A stretch of 64,000 nucleotides of DNA from Fulvimarina pelagi HTCC2506 (GCF_000153705.1 NZ_DS022272.1:1371839-1435838), one strand, 5' to 3'; shown: positions 26,783-36,160, counted from the first letter of the stretch. Made by a program: numbers and translations. The notes: generated by a model not told the origin, from the sequence alone.

Positions 26783-26826
26783 GGCTGTGCGGCGGCTTCT
26801 GCACTAGATGCAAGTGTCTAGCGCTT

Positions 26827-27084
26827 TCAGTCCGCCGTCGGCAGCCGCCGCATCGTGAACTCGACCGAGCCATCATCCACCAGACGCCAGCTTTCAACCT
26901 GGGTCCAGTAGGCAGCCTTCGGATAGCGTTCGAACCACTCGCGCGCCTTGATGCGCGCTTCCTCTCGAGGCAGCGTGAACGTCTCGCGCACAAAATGCGC
27001 CGCCGGATCTTTCTCGGCCTGACGCGCACGTTGCAGTTGCCGCCGCAGTCCGCTTAGAGGGGGATCAAATTGGCCGGAGGTCAT
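26827..27084 (-). CDS. Small conserved hypothetical protein
   Basis: 85 residues, no signal peptide. The core is strongly helical and charged (LRRQLQRARQAEKDP, an EEARIKAREWFERYPKAAYWTQVESWR stretch given here only in outline) and ends in a short beta hairpin. This Lys/Arg/Glu-rich pattern with a Trp-Phe-x-x-Tyr-Pro core recurs in small Hyphomicrobiales proteins of unknown role. The start at 27082-27084 follows aggaagaaacc; starts further upstream reach 27207 but lack a site. Convergent with the MFS gene and divergent from hemF. Confidence 0.65.
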   Translation of the reverse strand: MTSGQFDPPLSGLRRQLQRARQAEKDPAAHFVRETFTLPREEARIKAREWFERYPKAAYWTQVESWRLVDDGSVEFTMRRLPTAD

Positions 27085-27320
27085 GGCCGGTTTCTTCCTG
27101 AGCTTCCCGTCTTTGAATGGGTCGTTGTTTCCTATCCAATTTAGCGTGCGCCGATCGTGATTGCGAATCGGTAAATTGCACGCCCTCGATAATACATTCA
27201 CTCGCATACTTCGGTGGTGAACTGCTCAATTTTGCGAGAAGTTTTCATTGCCAGAGCGGCATGCAACCGCCATACCGCGAGAGAGGGGTCCGCACGCACG
27301 GACGGCATGAACCGGGGACG

Positions 27321-28238
27321 ATGAGCTTTATGGAACGGGAGAACCTGCCCGAGGGGCTGCCGGACAATATCGAGATGAAAAAGGCGACTGCGCGCGCTTG
27401 GTTCGAAGCATTACGCGACCGAATCTGTGCGGTCTTCGAGGATCTCGAGAAAGCTCATGGCGAAGAAACGGGGTTGGAGCCGGGCCGGTTCGAGCGGACC
27501 GAATGGCATCGCGATAACGAGGGTGGCGGCGGCGTCATGTCGATGATGCACGGCCGGGTCTTCGAGAAGGTCGGCGTCCACACTTCGACTGTTCACGGCG
27601 AATTCTCCGAAGAGTTCCGTAAGAACATCCCCGGTGCGGAAGAGGATCCGACATTCTGGGCGTCGGGCATCTCGCTGATCGGGCATCTACGCAATCCGAA
27701 CGTGCCGGCAGTGCACATGAATACACGGATGGTGGTGACGACGCGTCAGTGGTTCGGCGGCGGCGCCGACCTGACGCCGACACTCGAACGGCGTCGTACG
27801 CAAGAAGATCCTGATACGCGAGCGTTTCACAAGGCCCTTCAGTTCGTCTGCGACAGACACTCGAAGGTAGCGGACTACGGACGCCTGAAGGAATGGTGCG
27901 ACGAGTACTTCTATCTGCCCCATCGCCAGGAGACGCGCGGCGTCGGAGGAATTTTCTACGACTATCTACACTCGTCCGACGAGGTGGGCGGTTGGGACGC
28001 GGATTTTGCGTTCACACGCGACGTGGGCAAAGCCTTCATCGTTGTCTATCCACATATCATCAAGCAGAACGTAGGGCAGCCCTACACCGAAGCCGACCGG
28101 GAAGAACAACTGGTTCGCCGTGGCCGCTATGTGGAATACAATCTGCTCTACGACCGTGGAACGCTGTTCGGTTTGAAAACGGGAGGCAACGTGCAATCTA
28201 TACTGTCCTCGATGCCGCCCGTAGTGAAATGGCCTTAA
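27321..28238 (+). CDS. hemF: Oxygen-dependent coproporphyrinogen III oxidase
   Basis: Cytosolic homodimer that uses O2 to convert coproporphyrinogen III to protoporphyrinogen IX in haem synthesis. 305 residues, usual length. Landmarks are GGGGVMS, the invariant VHMNTRM and [10 protein letters not shown] segments, H-R[12 protein letters not shown], and the C-terminal Y-N-L-L-Y-D-R-G-T-x-F-G-L segment. The ATG at 27321 follows ccggggacg. The open frame runs on upstream to 27117, but without homology. No FNR box was seen in the 236-bp upstream gap. Confidence 0.97.
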   Translation: MSFMERENLPEGLPDNIEMKKATARAWFEALRDRICAVFEDLEKAHGEETGLEPGRFERTEWHRDNEGGGGVMSMMHGRVFEKVGVHTSTVHGEFSEEFRKNIPGAEEDPTFWASGISLIGHLRNPNVPAVHMNTRMVVTTRQWFGGGADLTPTLERRRTQEDPDTRAFHKALQFVCDRHSKVADYGRLKEWCDEYFYLPHRQETRGVGGIFYDYLHSSDEVGGWDADFAFTRDVGKAFIVVYPHIIKQNVGQPYTEADREEQLVRRGRYVEYNLLYDRGTLFGLKTGGNVQSILSSMPPVVKWP

Positions 28239-28240
28239 AT

Positions 28241-28254
28241 ACTAAATAGTTAGT
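28241..28254. promoter_or_regulatory. Short AT-rich palindrome between hemF and small gene
   Basis: ACTAA-4 nt-TTAGT lies just after the hemF stop in a roughly 75-bp AT-rich patch (28236-28311) leading to the small gene at 28330. It may be part of that gene's promoter or operator. No known regulator site matches it. Confidence 0.3.
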
Positions 28255-28329
28255 TAGATATCATAATAGAACCTTTTGATCTTTTCCCCATTTCTGATAT
28301 GTTAATCGACGATGCGGGAGGAAAAGAGA

Positions 28330-28527
28330 ATGTATGAACTGGATTGCGCCGGGGTAATCCCCGGATGTGCGCGCGTAATTCGTGCGGACACCGAGTCAGA
28401 AGTCTTCAGCCGCGCCGTAATGCAAGCCCGCCGAATGGGGTACGATCGTCTTCCGGCGGCAATGCTCGACAGATTTCGCGAGAACATGACCGAAGTCTCC
28501 GAACGGTCCATCCAAGCAGCTGGTTGA
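28330..28527 (+). CDS. DUF1059-like small protein
   Basis: 65 residues resembling the DUF1059 family. It has an N-terminal Y-x-L-D-C-A-x-V-I-P-G-C with two Cys, then an R-V-I-R-A-D-T-E-S-E core and a helix ending in ARRMG. A gggaggaaaag Shine-Dalgarno precedes the ATG at 28330; an in-frame ATG at 28312 is less well placed. It has an AT-rich promoter region and its own hairpin terminator, so it forms an independent unit. Function unknown; the Cys pair could be redox- or metal-related. Confidence 0.75.
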   Translation: MYELDCAGVIPGCARVIRADTESEVFSRAVMQARRMGYDRLPAAMLDRFRENMTEVSERSIQAAG

Positions 28528-28542
28528 CCTCTCAGCATTTAG

Positions 28543-28568
28543 ACGACCCGCCGCTTGCGGCGGGTCGT
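28543..28568 (+). terminator. GC-rich hairpin after DUF1059-like gene
   Basis: ACGACCCGCCG / CGGCGGGTCGT arms, at least 11 bp, perfectly paired around a tiny loop, 15 bp after the stop codon and followed by ttctt. A strong stem with a weak T tail. Confidence 0.7.
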
Positions 28569-28647
28569 TCTTCGAGAGACCACCTCAGTCCAAATTTTCC
28601 GGGTAGAGTGACCGGACGTAGGTGATGGCGAAACACAACGCCGGCAT

Positions 28648-29037
28648 TCAGTGGCATTGTGCTTTCGCGCATCCAAGCGGCTCGCGACGCGTCCAAACGA
28701 ACGCGAGGACAATTACGAAGATCCCTCCTTGAACCAGGAGGATGGTCACTGACAGTCCCAAAAAGCCACCCAGCATCAGCGTAAGGATCATGACCAGCGT
28801 CGCCAGCCATTTCGCCCTGCGCGAAATAGCGCGTTCAGCACGCCAATCGCGGATCGCCGGTCCGAAACGAGGATGATCGAGCAGCCAAGCTTCGAGCTTC
28901 GGTGAGCTTCTAGAGAAAGCAAACGCGCTGAGGATCAAAAACGGGGTGGTCGGGAGAAGTGGCAGAACAACTCCTAGAGCAGCGAGCAGAACCGCAGAAG
29001 TTCCGACGGTCAACCAGAAGAGACGAGCGGGGTTCAT
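28648..29037 (-). CDS. DUF454 (YbaN-like) membrane protein
   Basis: 129-residue inner-membrane protein with about four hydrophobic segments. The DUF454 signature is plain: L-P-L-L-P-T-T-P-F-L-I-L-S-A-F-A-F-S-R-S-S-P, then W-L-L-D-H-P-x-F-G-x-x-I-x-D-W and a pair of C-terminal helices. The start at 29035-29037 matches the family N-terminus (MNPARLFW); an earlier in-frame start at 29142 would add a non-family leader. Function unknown; in some bacteria relatives sit beside haem or tetrapyrrole genes, and here hemF is 400 bp away. Confidence 0.85.
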   Translation of the reverse strand: MNPARLFWLTVGTSAVLLAALGVVLPLLPTTPFLILSAFAFSRSSPKLEAWLLDHPRFGPAIRDWRAERAISRRAKWLATLVMILTLMLGGFLGLSVTILLVQGGIFVIVLAFVWTRREPLGCAKAQCH

Positions 29038-29472
29038 GGCGGTCCGTTGCGAGTGCGGTTGCGCTAGAATCTCAGTGAAGGTCAAACGCCGAACGTCAGG
29101 CGCCGTTGCGGTGCCTGCGGATAAAATGGGCCTGATCGACACCGAAGTACGTCGTGATCGTCACTCGATTTCCGTCTCTTGCAAAGGGAGCAACGTGATC
29201 AGTTGTTCCCGCTCGCTCATCGGTCTTGACCAAACTTAGATCGGCTTTCCACAGTGGCACGCCATGCGAAAGCAGCGGCGAGAAATCCTCTCACTTCCTC
29301 GATCGACATCAACCACGAACCGATGTTTCTAAGCTCTGTCTCCGATCGCTTTCTGCAGCGAGAAGAGGCACGCCGGACATTGACTGGGCACTATGAAGCT
29401 ACGAACCAAAACCCAGCAAGCAATAAACCTTCCAGCTTGACGCCGACAACGGCACCGACGACCTTCCAGATC

Positions 29473-30078
29473 ATGACAGCGATTCGATCCATTTGCGTCT
29501 ATTGTGGCTCTTCGCCTGGCCGCGATCCGACCTTTGTCGATGCGGCGAACGAGCTTGGCAGGGCAATTGCCCGAGCTGGAGTTCGCCTCGTTTATGGCGG
29601 CGGCACGCGGGGCGTCATGGGCGCCGTCTCCGAAGGCGTCATTCAAGGCGGTGGGCAGGTGACAGGGATCATTCCGCGTTTCCTCATCGATATGGAAGCC
29701 ACGGAGCGTGAACTGAAACGCCTGGACGAATTGGTCATCACGGAGGACATGCACGAGCGCAAGCATATGATGTTCCAACGGTCCGACGCATTCGTCGCGT
29801 TGCCAGGAGGAATAGGAACCCTCGAGGAACTGATTGAGATCCTCACCTGGGGCCAGCTTGGACGGCACAAGAAGCCTATCGTCATCGCCAATCTCAACGG
29901 CTTCTGGGACCCGCTGAAGAGCCTGTTGGACCATATGGACACAGAAGGCTTTATCCATCGATCCCAGCATGTAAAGCCGATCATGACCGCCGATATCGCG
30001 TCGGTGCTCCCTGAAATCGAGAAGGCCATGGCGCAGACGACGAACGGAGGCCGTCGTCAGATCATCGAGAAGCTCTGA
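29473..30078 (+). CDS. LOG-family (TIGR00730) nucleotide phosphoribohydrolase
   Basis: 201-residue Rossmann protein of the LONELY GUY/YvdD family, which releases the base from nucleoside 5'-monophosphates (cytokinin riboside monophosphates in plant-associated organisms; AMP and others in many bacteria). The signatures are YCGSSPG near the start, YGGGTRGVMG, R-K-H-M-M-F, and the catalytic PGGIGTLEE. Family similarity begins at the ATG at 29473. The frame stays open back to a GTG at 29254, but those 73 residues have no counterpart in the family. No strong ribosome site is visible. Confidence 0.92.
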   Translation: MTAIRSICVYCGSSPGRDPTFVDAANELGRAIARAGVRLVYGGGTRGVMGAVSEGVIQGGGQVTGIIPRFLIDMEATERELKRLDELVITEDMHERKHMMFQRSDAFVALPGGIGTLEELIEILTWGQLGRHKKPIVIANLNGFWDPLKSLLDHMDTEGFIHRSQHVKPIMTADIASVLPEIEKAMAQTTNGGRRQIIEKL

Positions 30079-30210
30079 CCTCGTCAGGACCGATGCGAAT
30101 TCGCTGAGATACGCCGCCAGCTGTTCTGCGGGCTTGCGCGCCTATACGCACCGCCTCACGCACCCTAGTTCCGGCACACCAATCATCCCAGGCAGGACCA
30201 CCCGCAAGCA

Positions 30211-31761
30211 ATGGCCGACAAACAAGCGAACCCGAAAATCGAAGTCCGCGTCGCGGAGAAGGAGGATGTCGATGCTATCATCGCTCTCTCCGCGAAGGTG
30301 TTTCGTGACGAAACGCCCTACACGCGCGGCATGATCCTCGGCCAGATGTCGGCGTTCGCGGAAGGGCAGTTCGTCGTCGTCTTCGAGGGCGAGATCGTCG
30401 GCTATGCGGCGACCATGATGCTGCCGGAAAAGAAGGCACTCGGCCAGCATACCTGGGCGGAGGTCACCGGTGGCGGCTATGCTGCGATGCACGACCGCAA
30501 GGGCGAGTGGCTCTACGGCATGGAAGTGTGCGTCGATCCCGACCGGCGGCGCCTGCGCATCGGTAAACGCCTCTATGACGCGCGTCGGCGCCTTGCGACC
30601 GACAAGCAATTGAAGGGGATTGCTTTCGGTGGGCGTATCCCCGGCTTTCGGCGCAACAGGAAAAAGTTCGACACAGCCGAGGATTATCTCGAAGCGGTCA
30701 AGAGCAACGACGTGAAGGACCCCGTCGCGACCTTCCACCTCAATGCGGGCTTCGAACCGATCCGGCTGCTCAAAGGCTACTACCCCTCTGACAAGGAGTC
30801 CGGAGGGTACGGCGTTCTCATGGTCTGGCGGAACCCGTATTACGATCCGCAGCGCGAGGAGCAGCCGGTCAATCGCGGCAATCCGGACGTGGTGCGCGTC
30901 GCGACGGTGCAGATGAAGGCACGCACGATCAGCAAGCCGCAGGAATTCTACGATGCCGTGGAATACTTCGTCGAAGTCGCGTCGGAATACGGCGGCGATT
31001 TCGTCGTATTTCCCGAGCTTTTCACGCTGATGCTGATATCCTGTGAGCCGGAGGAGCTCGATCCTGAGGCGGCTATCCAGCGTCTCACCGAACATACACC
31101 GGAATTCGTCGAGAAACTGACCGACATGGCGATCCGGCGGAACATCAACATCATTGGTGGCAGCCACGCGACGAAGACCGAAGATGGCGACATCCAGAAC
31201 GTCGGCTACGCCTTCCTTCGCGACGGCTCGGTGCATGCCCGCGAGAAGATCCATCCGACGCCCAACGAGCAGACCTACTGGCAGATCCAGGGCGGCGATC
31301 CGATCGACGTGATCGAGACCGACTGCGGGCCGGTCGGCATCATGATCTGCTACGATTCGGAATTTCCGGAGATCGGGCGCCGTCTCGCCGATCAGGGCGC
31401 GCGTATTCTCTTCGTCCCGTTCAACACCGATACCCGGCACGGTTATCTGCGCGTCCGCTACTGCTGCCAGGCCCGGGCGGTCGAGAACCAGTGCTATGTC
31501 GTGACGAGCGGCATGACGGGCAATCTCGGCAATGTCGACAATCTCGACATCGAATACGCCCAGTCCGGTATCTTCACGCCATGCGACTTCCCCTTCGCGC
31601 GCGACGGTATCGCGGCAGAGGCATCCGAGAATGTCGAAATGGTGACTGTCGCCGACCTAAACCTCGCGACGCTGTCCTGGGCGCGCTACGAGGGCTCGGT
31701 AAAGAACCTGCGCGACCGCCGGCTCGATCTGTACCGCACAACATGGTCGGACGGCGGCTGA
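30211..31761 (+). CDS. GNAT acetyltransferase - nitrilase superfamily fusion
   Basis: 516-residue two-domain protein. Residues 1-210 are a GNAT fold with the acetyl-CoA loop R-R-x-R-I-G-K-R-L. Residues about 225-510 are a carbon-nitrogen hydrolase with the complete triad E269 (FPELF), K346 (EKIHP) and C380 (MICYDSEFPE). This bifunctional arrangement is widespread in bacteria, but its substrate is not settled. Amidase action on an N-acylated or deaminated metabolite is plausible from the family. Stand-alone gene, convergent with rarD with only 7 bp between stops. Confidence 0.9.
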   Translation: MADKQANPKIEVRVAEKEDVDAIIALSAKVFRDETPYTRGMILGQMSAFAEGQFVVVFEGEIVGYAATMMLPEKKALGQHTWAEVTGGGYAAMHDRKGEWLYGMEVCVDPDRRRLRIGKRLYDARRRLATDKQLKGIAFGGRIPGFRRNRKKFDTAEDYLEAVKSNDVKDPVATFHLNAGFEPIRLLKGYYPSDKESGGYGVLMVWRNPYYDPQREEQPVNRGNPDVVRVATVQMKARTISKPQEFYDAVEYFVEVASEYGGDFVVFPELFTLMLISCEPEELDPEAAIQRLTEHTPEFVEKLTDMAIRRNINIIGGSHATKTEDGDIQNVGYAFLRDGSVHAREKIHPTPNEQTYWQIQGGDPIDVIETDCGPVGIMICYDSEFPEIGRRLADQGARILFVPFNTDTRHGYLRVRYCCQARAVENQCYVVTSGMTGNLGNVDNLDIEYAQSGIFTPCDFPFARDGIAAEASENVEMVTVADLNLATLSWARYEGSVKNLRDRRLDLYRTTWSDGG

Positions 31762-31768
31762 GGAGACA

Positions 31769-32716
31769 TCATGTCTTACTAGGCGCATCTGCCATCGGTG
31801 CGCCGCCCTGGGTGCTGGCGCCGCGACGCCGGCGGCGCTCCGCCCTCGCCTGACGCAAGAGCGTGATCGTATAGAGTACCAGCGCCGCCCAGATAAAAGC
31901 GAATGCAACGAGTTGCCAGACGCTGAACGGCTCGCCGAACAGAAAGACTGCGGTGAGGAAGAGTAGTGTCGGCACCGCATATTGCAGGATGCCAATGGTC
32001 GCGAAATGAAGAAGCCGTGCGCCAGCCGCGAAAAGGATGAGCGGAACGGCGGTAAGCGGACCGGCGCCGACAAGCAGCAGCGTCTCGGAGAGCATCCCTC
32101 CGAAATGCTGGTCACCGAGCATCGACAGAACGGCAAGCGCCAGGGGCGTCAAGAGAACGACTTCGAGGAAGAAACCCTCGCTCGCATCCACCTTCACGAC
32201 CTTGCGGATCAGTCCATAGGTGCCGAATGAGCAGGCGAGCACAAGGGCGATCCAAGGAAGGCCGCCGGCTTTGACCGTCATGATCGCGACGCCCACGAAC
32301 GCCAGCGCTATGGCGACCCCCTGCAGCCGCGTCGGCCGTTCCCGGAGGACGAGCGCGCCGAGGGCAACGTTGATCAGCGGATTGATGTAGTACCCGAGGG
32401 CGGCATCGATCGCCTGGTTCGAGACGATGGCATAGACGTAGACGCCCCAGTTCGCCGAGATCAGGATCGCGGTGAGGGTGGCGAGACCGACCGTTCGCAG
32501 GTCAGTGAGATAGCCGAGCGTATGCTTGAGACGGCCTTGATAAACGAGAAGCAGCGCCGCGAAGGGCAACGCCCACAGAATACGATGCGCGACAATTTCG
32601 AGAGGCGAAACGTGGTTCAGCGCCTTCATATAGAGTGGTAGCACGAGGCCCCAGATGCCGTAGGCACCCAGCGCCAGGAACAGACCGCGGCGCGTCTCAG
32701 ACTCGGAAATTTGCAT
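31769..32716 (-). CDS. rarD: RarD-like EamA permease
   Basis: Inner-membrane permease of the drug/metabolite transporter superfamily with ten TM helices, 315 residues, closest in pattern to RarD. It has E-T-R-R-G at the start, Y-G-I-W-G, the E-I-V-A-H-R-I-L-W segment, NWGVYVYAI, and Y-Y-I-N-P-L-I-N-V. The C-terminal 25 residues are a basic Arg-rich tail. I chose ATG 32714-32716, where family similarity starts; an ATG at 32755 adds 13 residues. Substrate unknown; the name comes from chloramphenicol sensitivity in E. coli. A conspicuous inverted repeat lies upstream (32784-32814). Confidence 0.85.
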   Translation of the reverse strand: MQISESETRRGLFLALGAYGIWGLVLPLYMKALNHVSPLEIVAHRILWALPFAALLLVYQGRLKHTLGYLTDLRTVGLATLTAILISANWGVYVYAIVSNQAIDAALGYYINPLINVALGALVLRERPTRLQGVAIALAFVGVAIMTVKAGGLPWIALVLACSFGTYGLIRKVVKVDASEGFFLEVVLLTPLALAVLSMLGDQHFGGMLSETLLLVGAGPLTAVPLILFAAGARLLHFATIGILQYAVPTLLFLTAVFLFGEPFSVWQLVAFAFIWAALVLYTITLLRQARAERRRRRGASTQGGAPMADAPSKT

Positions 32717-32783
32717 GGAGTAGCCTGCTGCGACAGATTCAATGTCGGCAGCCATATCAGGACCGAGCGTCCCACGCGTCCCG

Positions 32784-32814
32784 ATTTTTGATGATCGCTG
32801 GGATCAACAAAAAT
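32784..32814. repeat. 31-bp AT-rich inverted repeat upstream of rarD
   Basis: Two 13-bp arms, ATTTTTGATGATC and its near-complement (12 of 13 pair), flank a 5-nt GCTGG spacer. It lies 29 bp before the 32755 start or 68 bp before the 32716 start of rarD. It has no T tail on the rarD strand, so an operator or leader hairpin is likelier than a terminator. Confidence 0.55.
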
Positions 32815-33090
32815 TATGGATTGGCCGATGAGGCGAGTGGAGACTTGTCCTGATGGCCAATTGCTTCCGGACGCTGAGCGACGATGACCTCGCATATGAA
32901 GAAGTACGCTTCCCCGCAGTCCTTCGTTCTTGTCTGGCAACGCCCGAGGTCATTCGCGAATGTTTAGCGAGATAGGACGCCGCGCGGTTGAGGCGTCCGG
33001 AGGGCACTCGAGTCGTACGAGCGAAGACGCGAAAGGCGTCGGTTCAGCCAGGGCCCAAGCCATCCCAATCGCCGAAGTGTTCCGTGCCTA
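32815..33090. other. Intergenic region between rarD and pip
   Basis: Together with the inverted repeat this makes a gap of about 335-370 bp. No gene with a ribosome site or family resemblance was seen. It contains the downstream side of pip (minus strand), but no terminator with a T run was recognised. Confidence 0.4.
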
Positions 33091-34050
33091 TCAGTTCCCC
33101 GCAAAGCGATCGGTTGCGGTCAGTAGTTCTTGGAGAATGCCGGGTTCCGCGAAGGCATGACCCGCACCCTCGACCATCCGGTAGTCGGCCTTCGTCCAAA
33201 CCTCTGCAAGCTGCCACGAGGTAATGGCGGGCGTCACGATGTCGTAACGCCCCTGTACAATGACGCCAGGAATGTTCGAAAGACGCGCCGCGTTCCCGAT
33301 CAGTTGGCCATCCTCAAGCCAGAGGCCGTGGTAAAAGTAGTGATTCTCAATCCGCGCGAAAGCGATCGTGGTATCGGATACGGATGGCGCGCTACGCGGG
33401 ACCGCGCCCGAGCGGAGCATCACCGTCGCTGACTCCCACTGGGTCCAACTTGCCGCTGCAGCGGCGCGGACCGCGCGGTCCGGATCGATCAGGCGCCTGC
33501 GATAGGCACCGATGATATCGTCCTGCTCCGATCGCGGGACCTGAGCGAGAAAGCTCTCCCATTGATCGGGAAACAGGCGGTTCGCGCCCGTTTCGTAGAA
33601 CCAGGCGAGCTCGGCTGGGCGACCGGAAAAGACGCCGCGTAGAATCATGGCGGAGACGTTGTCGGGATAAGTCTCGGCGTATGCTAGCGCCAGCGTGGCA
33701 CCCCAAGAACCACCGAACAGCACCCATCGGTCAATTCCGAGTTTCTTCCTGAGTATTTCCAGGTCGCTAACAAGATGCCAGGTCGTGTTCGATTCAAGGC
33801 TCCCAAGCGGGGTCGACCTCCCGCAACCGCGCTGATCGAACAGAATGATGCGGTAGCGCGCGGGATCGAACAGCCGACGATGCTGGGGTGAGGAACCGCT
33901 CCCCGGTCCGCCATGAAGGAAGACAACAGGCTTGCCGTCTGGGTTGCCGCAAAGCTCGTAGTAGAGTTCGTGTCCTTCGCCCACTGCAAGCCGGCCCGTG
34001 TGATAGGGGTCAATCGCTGGATAGGCCTTACGTGGGGATTGCGTGTCCAT
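33091..34050 (-). CDS. pip: Proline iminopeptidase
   Basis: Alpha/beta hydrolase of peptidase family S33 that removes N-terminal proline, 319 residues. Landmarks are the oxyanion LHGGPG segment, D-Q-R-G-C-G-R-S, the nucleophile Ser in GGSWG, the GRYDIVTP segment with the catalytic Asp, and the catalytic His in GAGHAFAEPG. Its length and order match bacterial cytosolic Pip. It lies 210 bp downstream of cysS on the same strand, so readthrough is possible. Confidence 0.95.
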   Translation of the reverse strand: MDTQSPRKAYPAIDPYHTGRLAVGEGHELYYELCGNPDGKPVVFLHGGPGSGSSPQHRRLFDPARYRIILFDQRGCGRSTPLGSLESNTTWHLVSDLEILRKKLGIDRWVLFGGSWGATLALAYAETYPDNVSAMILRGVFSGRPAELAWFYETGANRLFPDQWESFLAQVPRSEQDDIIGAYRRRLIDPDRAVRAAAAASWTQWESATVMLRSGAVPRSAPSVSDTTIAFARIENHYFYHGLWLEDGQLIGNAARLSNIPGVIVQGRYDIVTPAITSWQLAEVWTKADYRMVEGAGHAFAEPGILQELLTATDRFAGN

Positions 34051-34260
34051 GGAGCGTCAGATCATGTTTGTATTGATGTGCGGTGTTCCGTCGTACGCAT
34101 TATTCGCCGTCGAAACCAAGGTCGGCTATCTGCAGGAAACTTCAAGCGTTTGGGCCGCTTCGAACGGCGCTTTTCTTAACAGCCGACAGTTCCGCTACAT
34201 ATATTCCAGTTATGCCGCGCTGAACCCGGTTTTCTGGAAGATCACATAAGGTCGAGCCGA

Positions 34261-35940
34261 TCAACGCTTCAGCTCCCAGGTGGTCAAGCGCTCACCGGTT
34301 TCAGGGTCTTTTGAATCCTTCAGCTGGATACCTTTCTCCGCAAGCTCGTCGCGGATCCGGTCGGCTTCGGCCCAGTTCTTGTCGCCGATGAAAGCGAGAC
34401 GTTGTTCAACGAGACGCTGTATCTCTAACTCGGAGATTTGCTCAGTTTTCTCGACGTGAACTATCCCACGCTCTGAAACAAAGTATTTCAGCTGCTCGTT
34501 TGACAGACTTGAGGCCTCAAACTGCGCATCACGTATCGACGTGTTCGCGGCAATTGCTCGTAAATTCAGCAGCTTGTTTTTTTCTCTAAGCGCCGAATGC
34601 GGTGACATTCCAATGGAGAGCGTCCCGGTGCTATAAACGCCTATGATCTCGGGTCTAAAAATTCCAAGGAATTCGAGAGACGCGATTATCTGAGTTACTT
34701 TACCAAATTCACTCTTTCTTACATTCGAAACAGCTTCTCTAACGTACCGAAGAGCTAGGGAGATGTTTAGATCATCCTCTAGCGCTTCTACAAAACCTGG
34801 CACAAAATCCCGGAGCTCCAACTCCTTTCGTAAACTCCAATTATTCAGTATTTCCTCATAGTCGAACTTCTGCGCTAGCCGGCTCAGCTCTTCCGCTGCC
34901 TCCTCCAGCCGCTTCACCGAAAAATCGATCGGCTCGCGGTAATGCGTCATCAGCATCGCTAGCCGCAGCACTTCGCCGGGCCATTTGCGGCCACCGAATT
35001 TCTCGGTGTGCAACAGGTCGTGGATCGTGATGAAGTTGCCCTCGGACTTGGACATCTTCCTCCCCTCGACCTGCACATAGCCGTTGTGCATCCAGACCTC
35101 GGCCATCGACGCCGTGCCGTGGGCGCAGCGAGACTGGGCGATCTCGTTCTCGTGGTGCGGGAAGATGAGATCGAGGCCGCCGCCATGGATGTCGAAGGTC
35201 TTGCCGAGATGGGCCTCGCTCATGACGGAGCACTCGATATGCCAACCTGGACGGCCGCGGCCCCACGGTGACCCCCAGCCCGGTTCGTTCTCGTCGGACA
35301 GCTTCCAGAGCACGAAGTCGCCGGGATTGCGCTTGTGGCTGTCGACGGCGACGCGGGCGCCGGCCTGCTGCTCGTCGAGCCTCCGCTTCGACAGGCTCCC
35401 GTAATCGGGCATGGAGGTGACGTCGAATAGCACCTCGCCGCCCGCCTCGTAGGCATGGCCCTTCTCGATCAGCGTCTCGATCATCGCGACCATGTCGTGG
35501 CCGTTCGCGTGGCCGGACACGTAGTCCGTCGCGCGCGGCTCCACCGTCGGAGGCAGGCAGCAAAGCGCGGCGATGTCGGTGTGGAACTGCTCGGTCGTGC
35601 GCGTCGTCACTCGGCGGATCGCGTCGTTGAGCGGCATGTCCGGAAAGTCGCGGGCGGCGCGGGCGTTTATCTTGTCGTCGACGTCCGTGATGTTGCGGGC
35701 ATAGACGACGTGATCCTCGCCGTAGAGGTGGCGCAACAGCCGGAACAAGACATCGAAGACGATCATAGGACGAGCGTTGCCTATGTGCGCGTAATCGTAG
35801 ACCGTCGGCCCACAGACATACATACGAACGCGCTTCTCGGCTTCGGGAATTTCCGCATCCCGCCAGTCGAGCGGAACGAAGTCCTCTTTCTGGCGCGTCA
35901 TCGTATTGCTCAGTCTGAGACCGCGAAAGCCTGCTCTCAT
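34261..35940 (-). CDS. cysS: Cysteinyl-tRNA synthetase with unusual C-terminal third
   Basis: Class I aminoacyl-tRNA synthetase, 559 residues against about 460-500 in most bacteria. The catalytic part is normal: zinc ligand C43 in [13 protein letters not shown] at 52-55, [16 protein letters not shown] and KMSKS at 295-299. From about residue 361 to 515 (roughly 34395-34860) the DNA turns AT-richer: 22 of 60 bases are G/C at 34681-34740, against 42 of 60 at 35221-35280. The encoded anticodon-recognition region looks diverged and enlarged. The last 40 residues ([12 protein letters not shown], then LKDSKD and TTWELKR) are canonical again. No frameshift was found, so the protein is probably active. 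No second cysS lies here. Confidence 0.93.
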   Translation of the reverse strand: MRAGFRGLRLSNTMTRQKEDFVPLDWRDAEIPEAEKRVRMYVCGPTVYDYAHIGNARPMIVFDVLFRLLRHLYGEDHVVYARNITDVDDKINARAARDFPDMPLNDAIRRVTTRTTEQFHTDIAALCCLPPTVEPRATDYVSGHANGHDMVAMIETLIEKGHAYEAGGEVLFDVTSMPDYGSLSKRRLDEQQAGARVAVDSHKRNPGDFVLWKLSDENEPGWGSPWGRGRPGWHIECSVMSEAHLGKTFDIHGGGLDLIFPHHENEIAQSRCAHGTASMAEVWMHNGYVQVEGRKMSKSEGNFITIHDLLHTEKFGGRKWPGEVLRLAMLMTHYREPIDFSVKRLEEAAEELSRLAQKFDYEEILNNWSLRKELELRDFVPGFVEALEDDLNISLALRYVREAVSNVRKSEFGKVTQIIASLEFLGIFRPEIIGVYSTGTLSIGMSPHSALREKNKLLNLRAIAANTSIRDAQFEASSLSNEQLKYFVSERGIVHVEKTEQISELEIQRLVEQRLAFIGDKNWAEADRIRDELAEKGIQLKDSKDPETGERLTTWELKR

Positions 35941-36109
35941 TGGCCTATCCCGTCGAACCTGTCTGCCTGATCGGATGCGTGCTTCCGGTAGGCGGAAACT
36001 GCGCCGATTTCAAACGCGACCCCGATGGAACTCTGTCAGACCAAGCTTGTTGGTTGTGCAAGAGTATAGCCGCGGCCCGTTAACGACACGGTTACCATAA
36101 GCGCGGACA

Positions 36110-36129
36110 GCGTGGCGTCAGCGCCACGC
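36110..36129. repeat. Perfect hairpin upstream of cysS / small gene
   Basis: GCGTGGCG-TCAG-CGCCACGC, an 8-bp perfect stem with a 4-nt loop, in the 297-bp gap between cysS and the small gene at 36238. It has no T tail. Its role is unknown: leader hairpin or operator. Confidence 0.5.
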
Positions 36130-36160
36130 ACTGAGACGCCGACCCGTTCCCGAATGAAAT

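Noticed and set aside
26804-26821. CTAGA/TCTAG hairpin between the convergent MFS and small hypothetical genes
   Set aside because: Only 5 bp of stem and no T run; too weak to call a terminator.
30142-31440. 432-codon minus-strand open frame opposite the GNAT-nitrilase gene
   Set aside because: Shadow of a gene with complete catalytic motifs; the translated product resembles no family.
34043-34249. 68-codon plus-strand frame between pip and cysS
   Set aside because: No ribosome site, no homology, and its start overlaps the start of pip.
36080-36096. CtrA-like site TTAA...TTACC upstream of the small gene and cysS
   Set aside because: The spacer is 8 instead of 7 bp and the second half is TTACC rather than TTAACC, so it does not meet the CtrA consensus.
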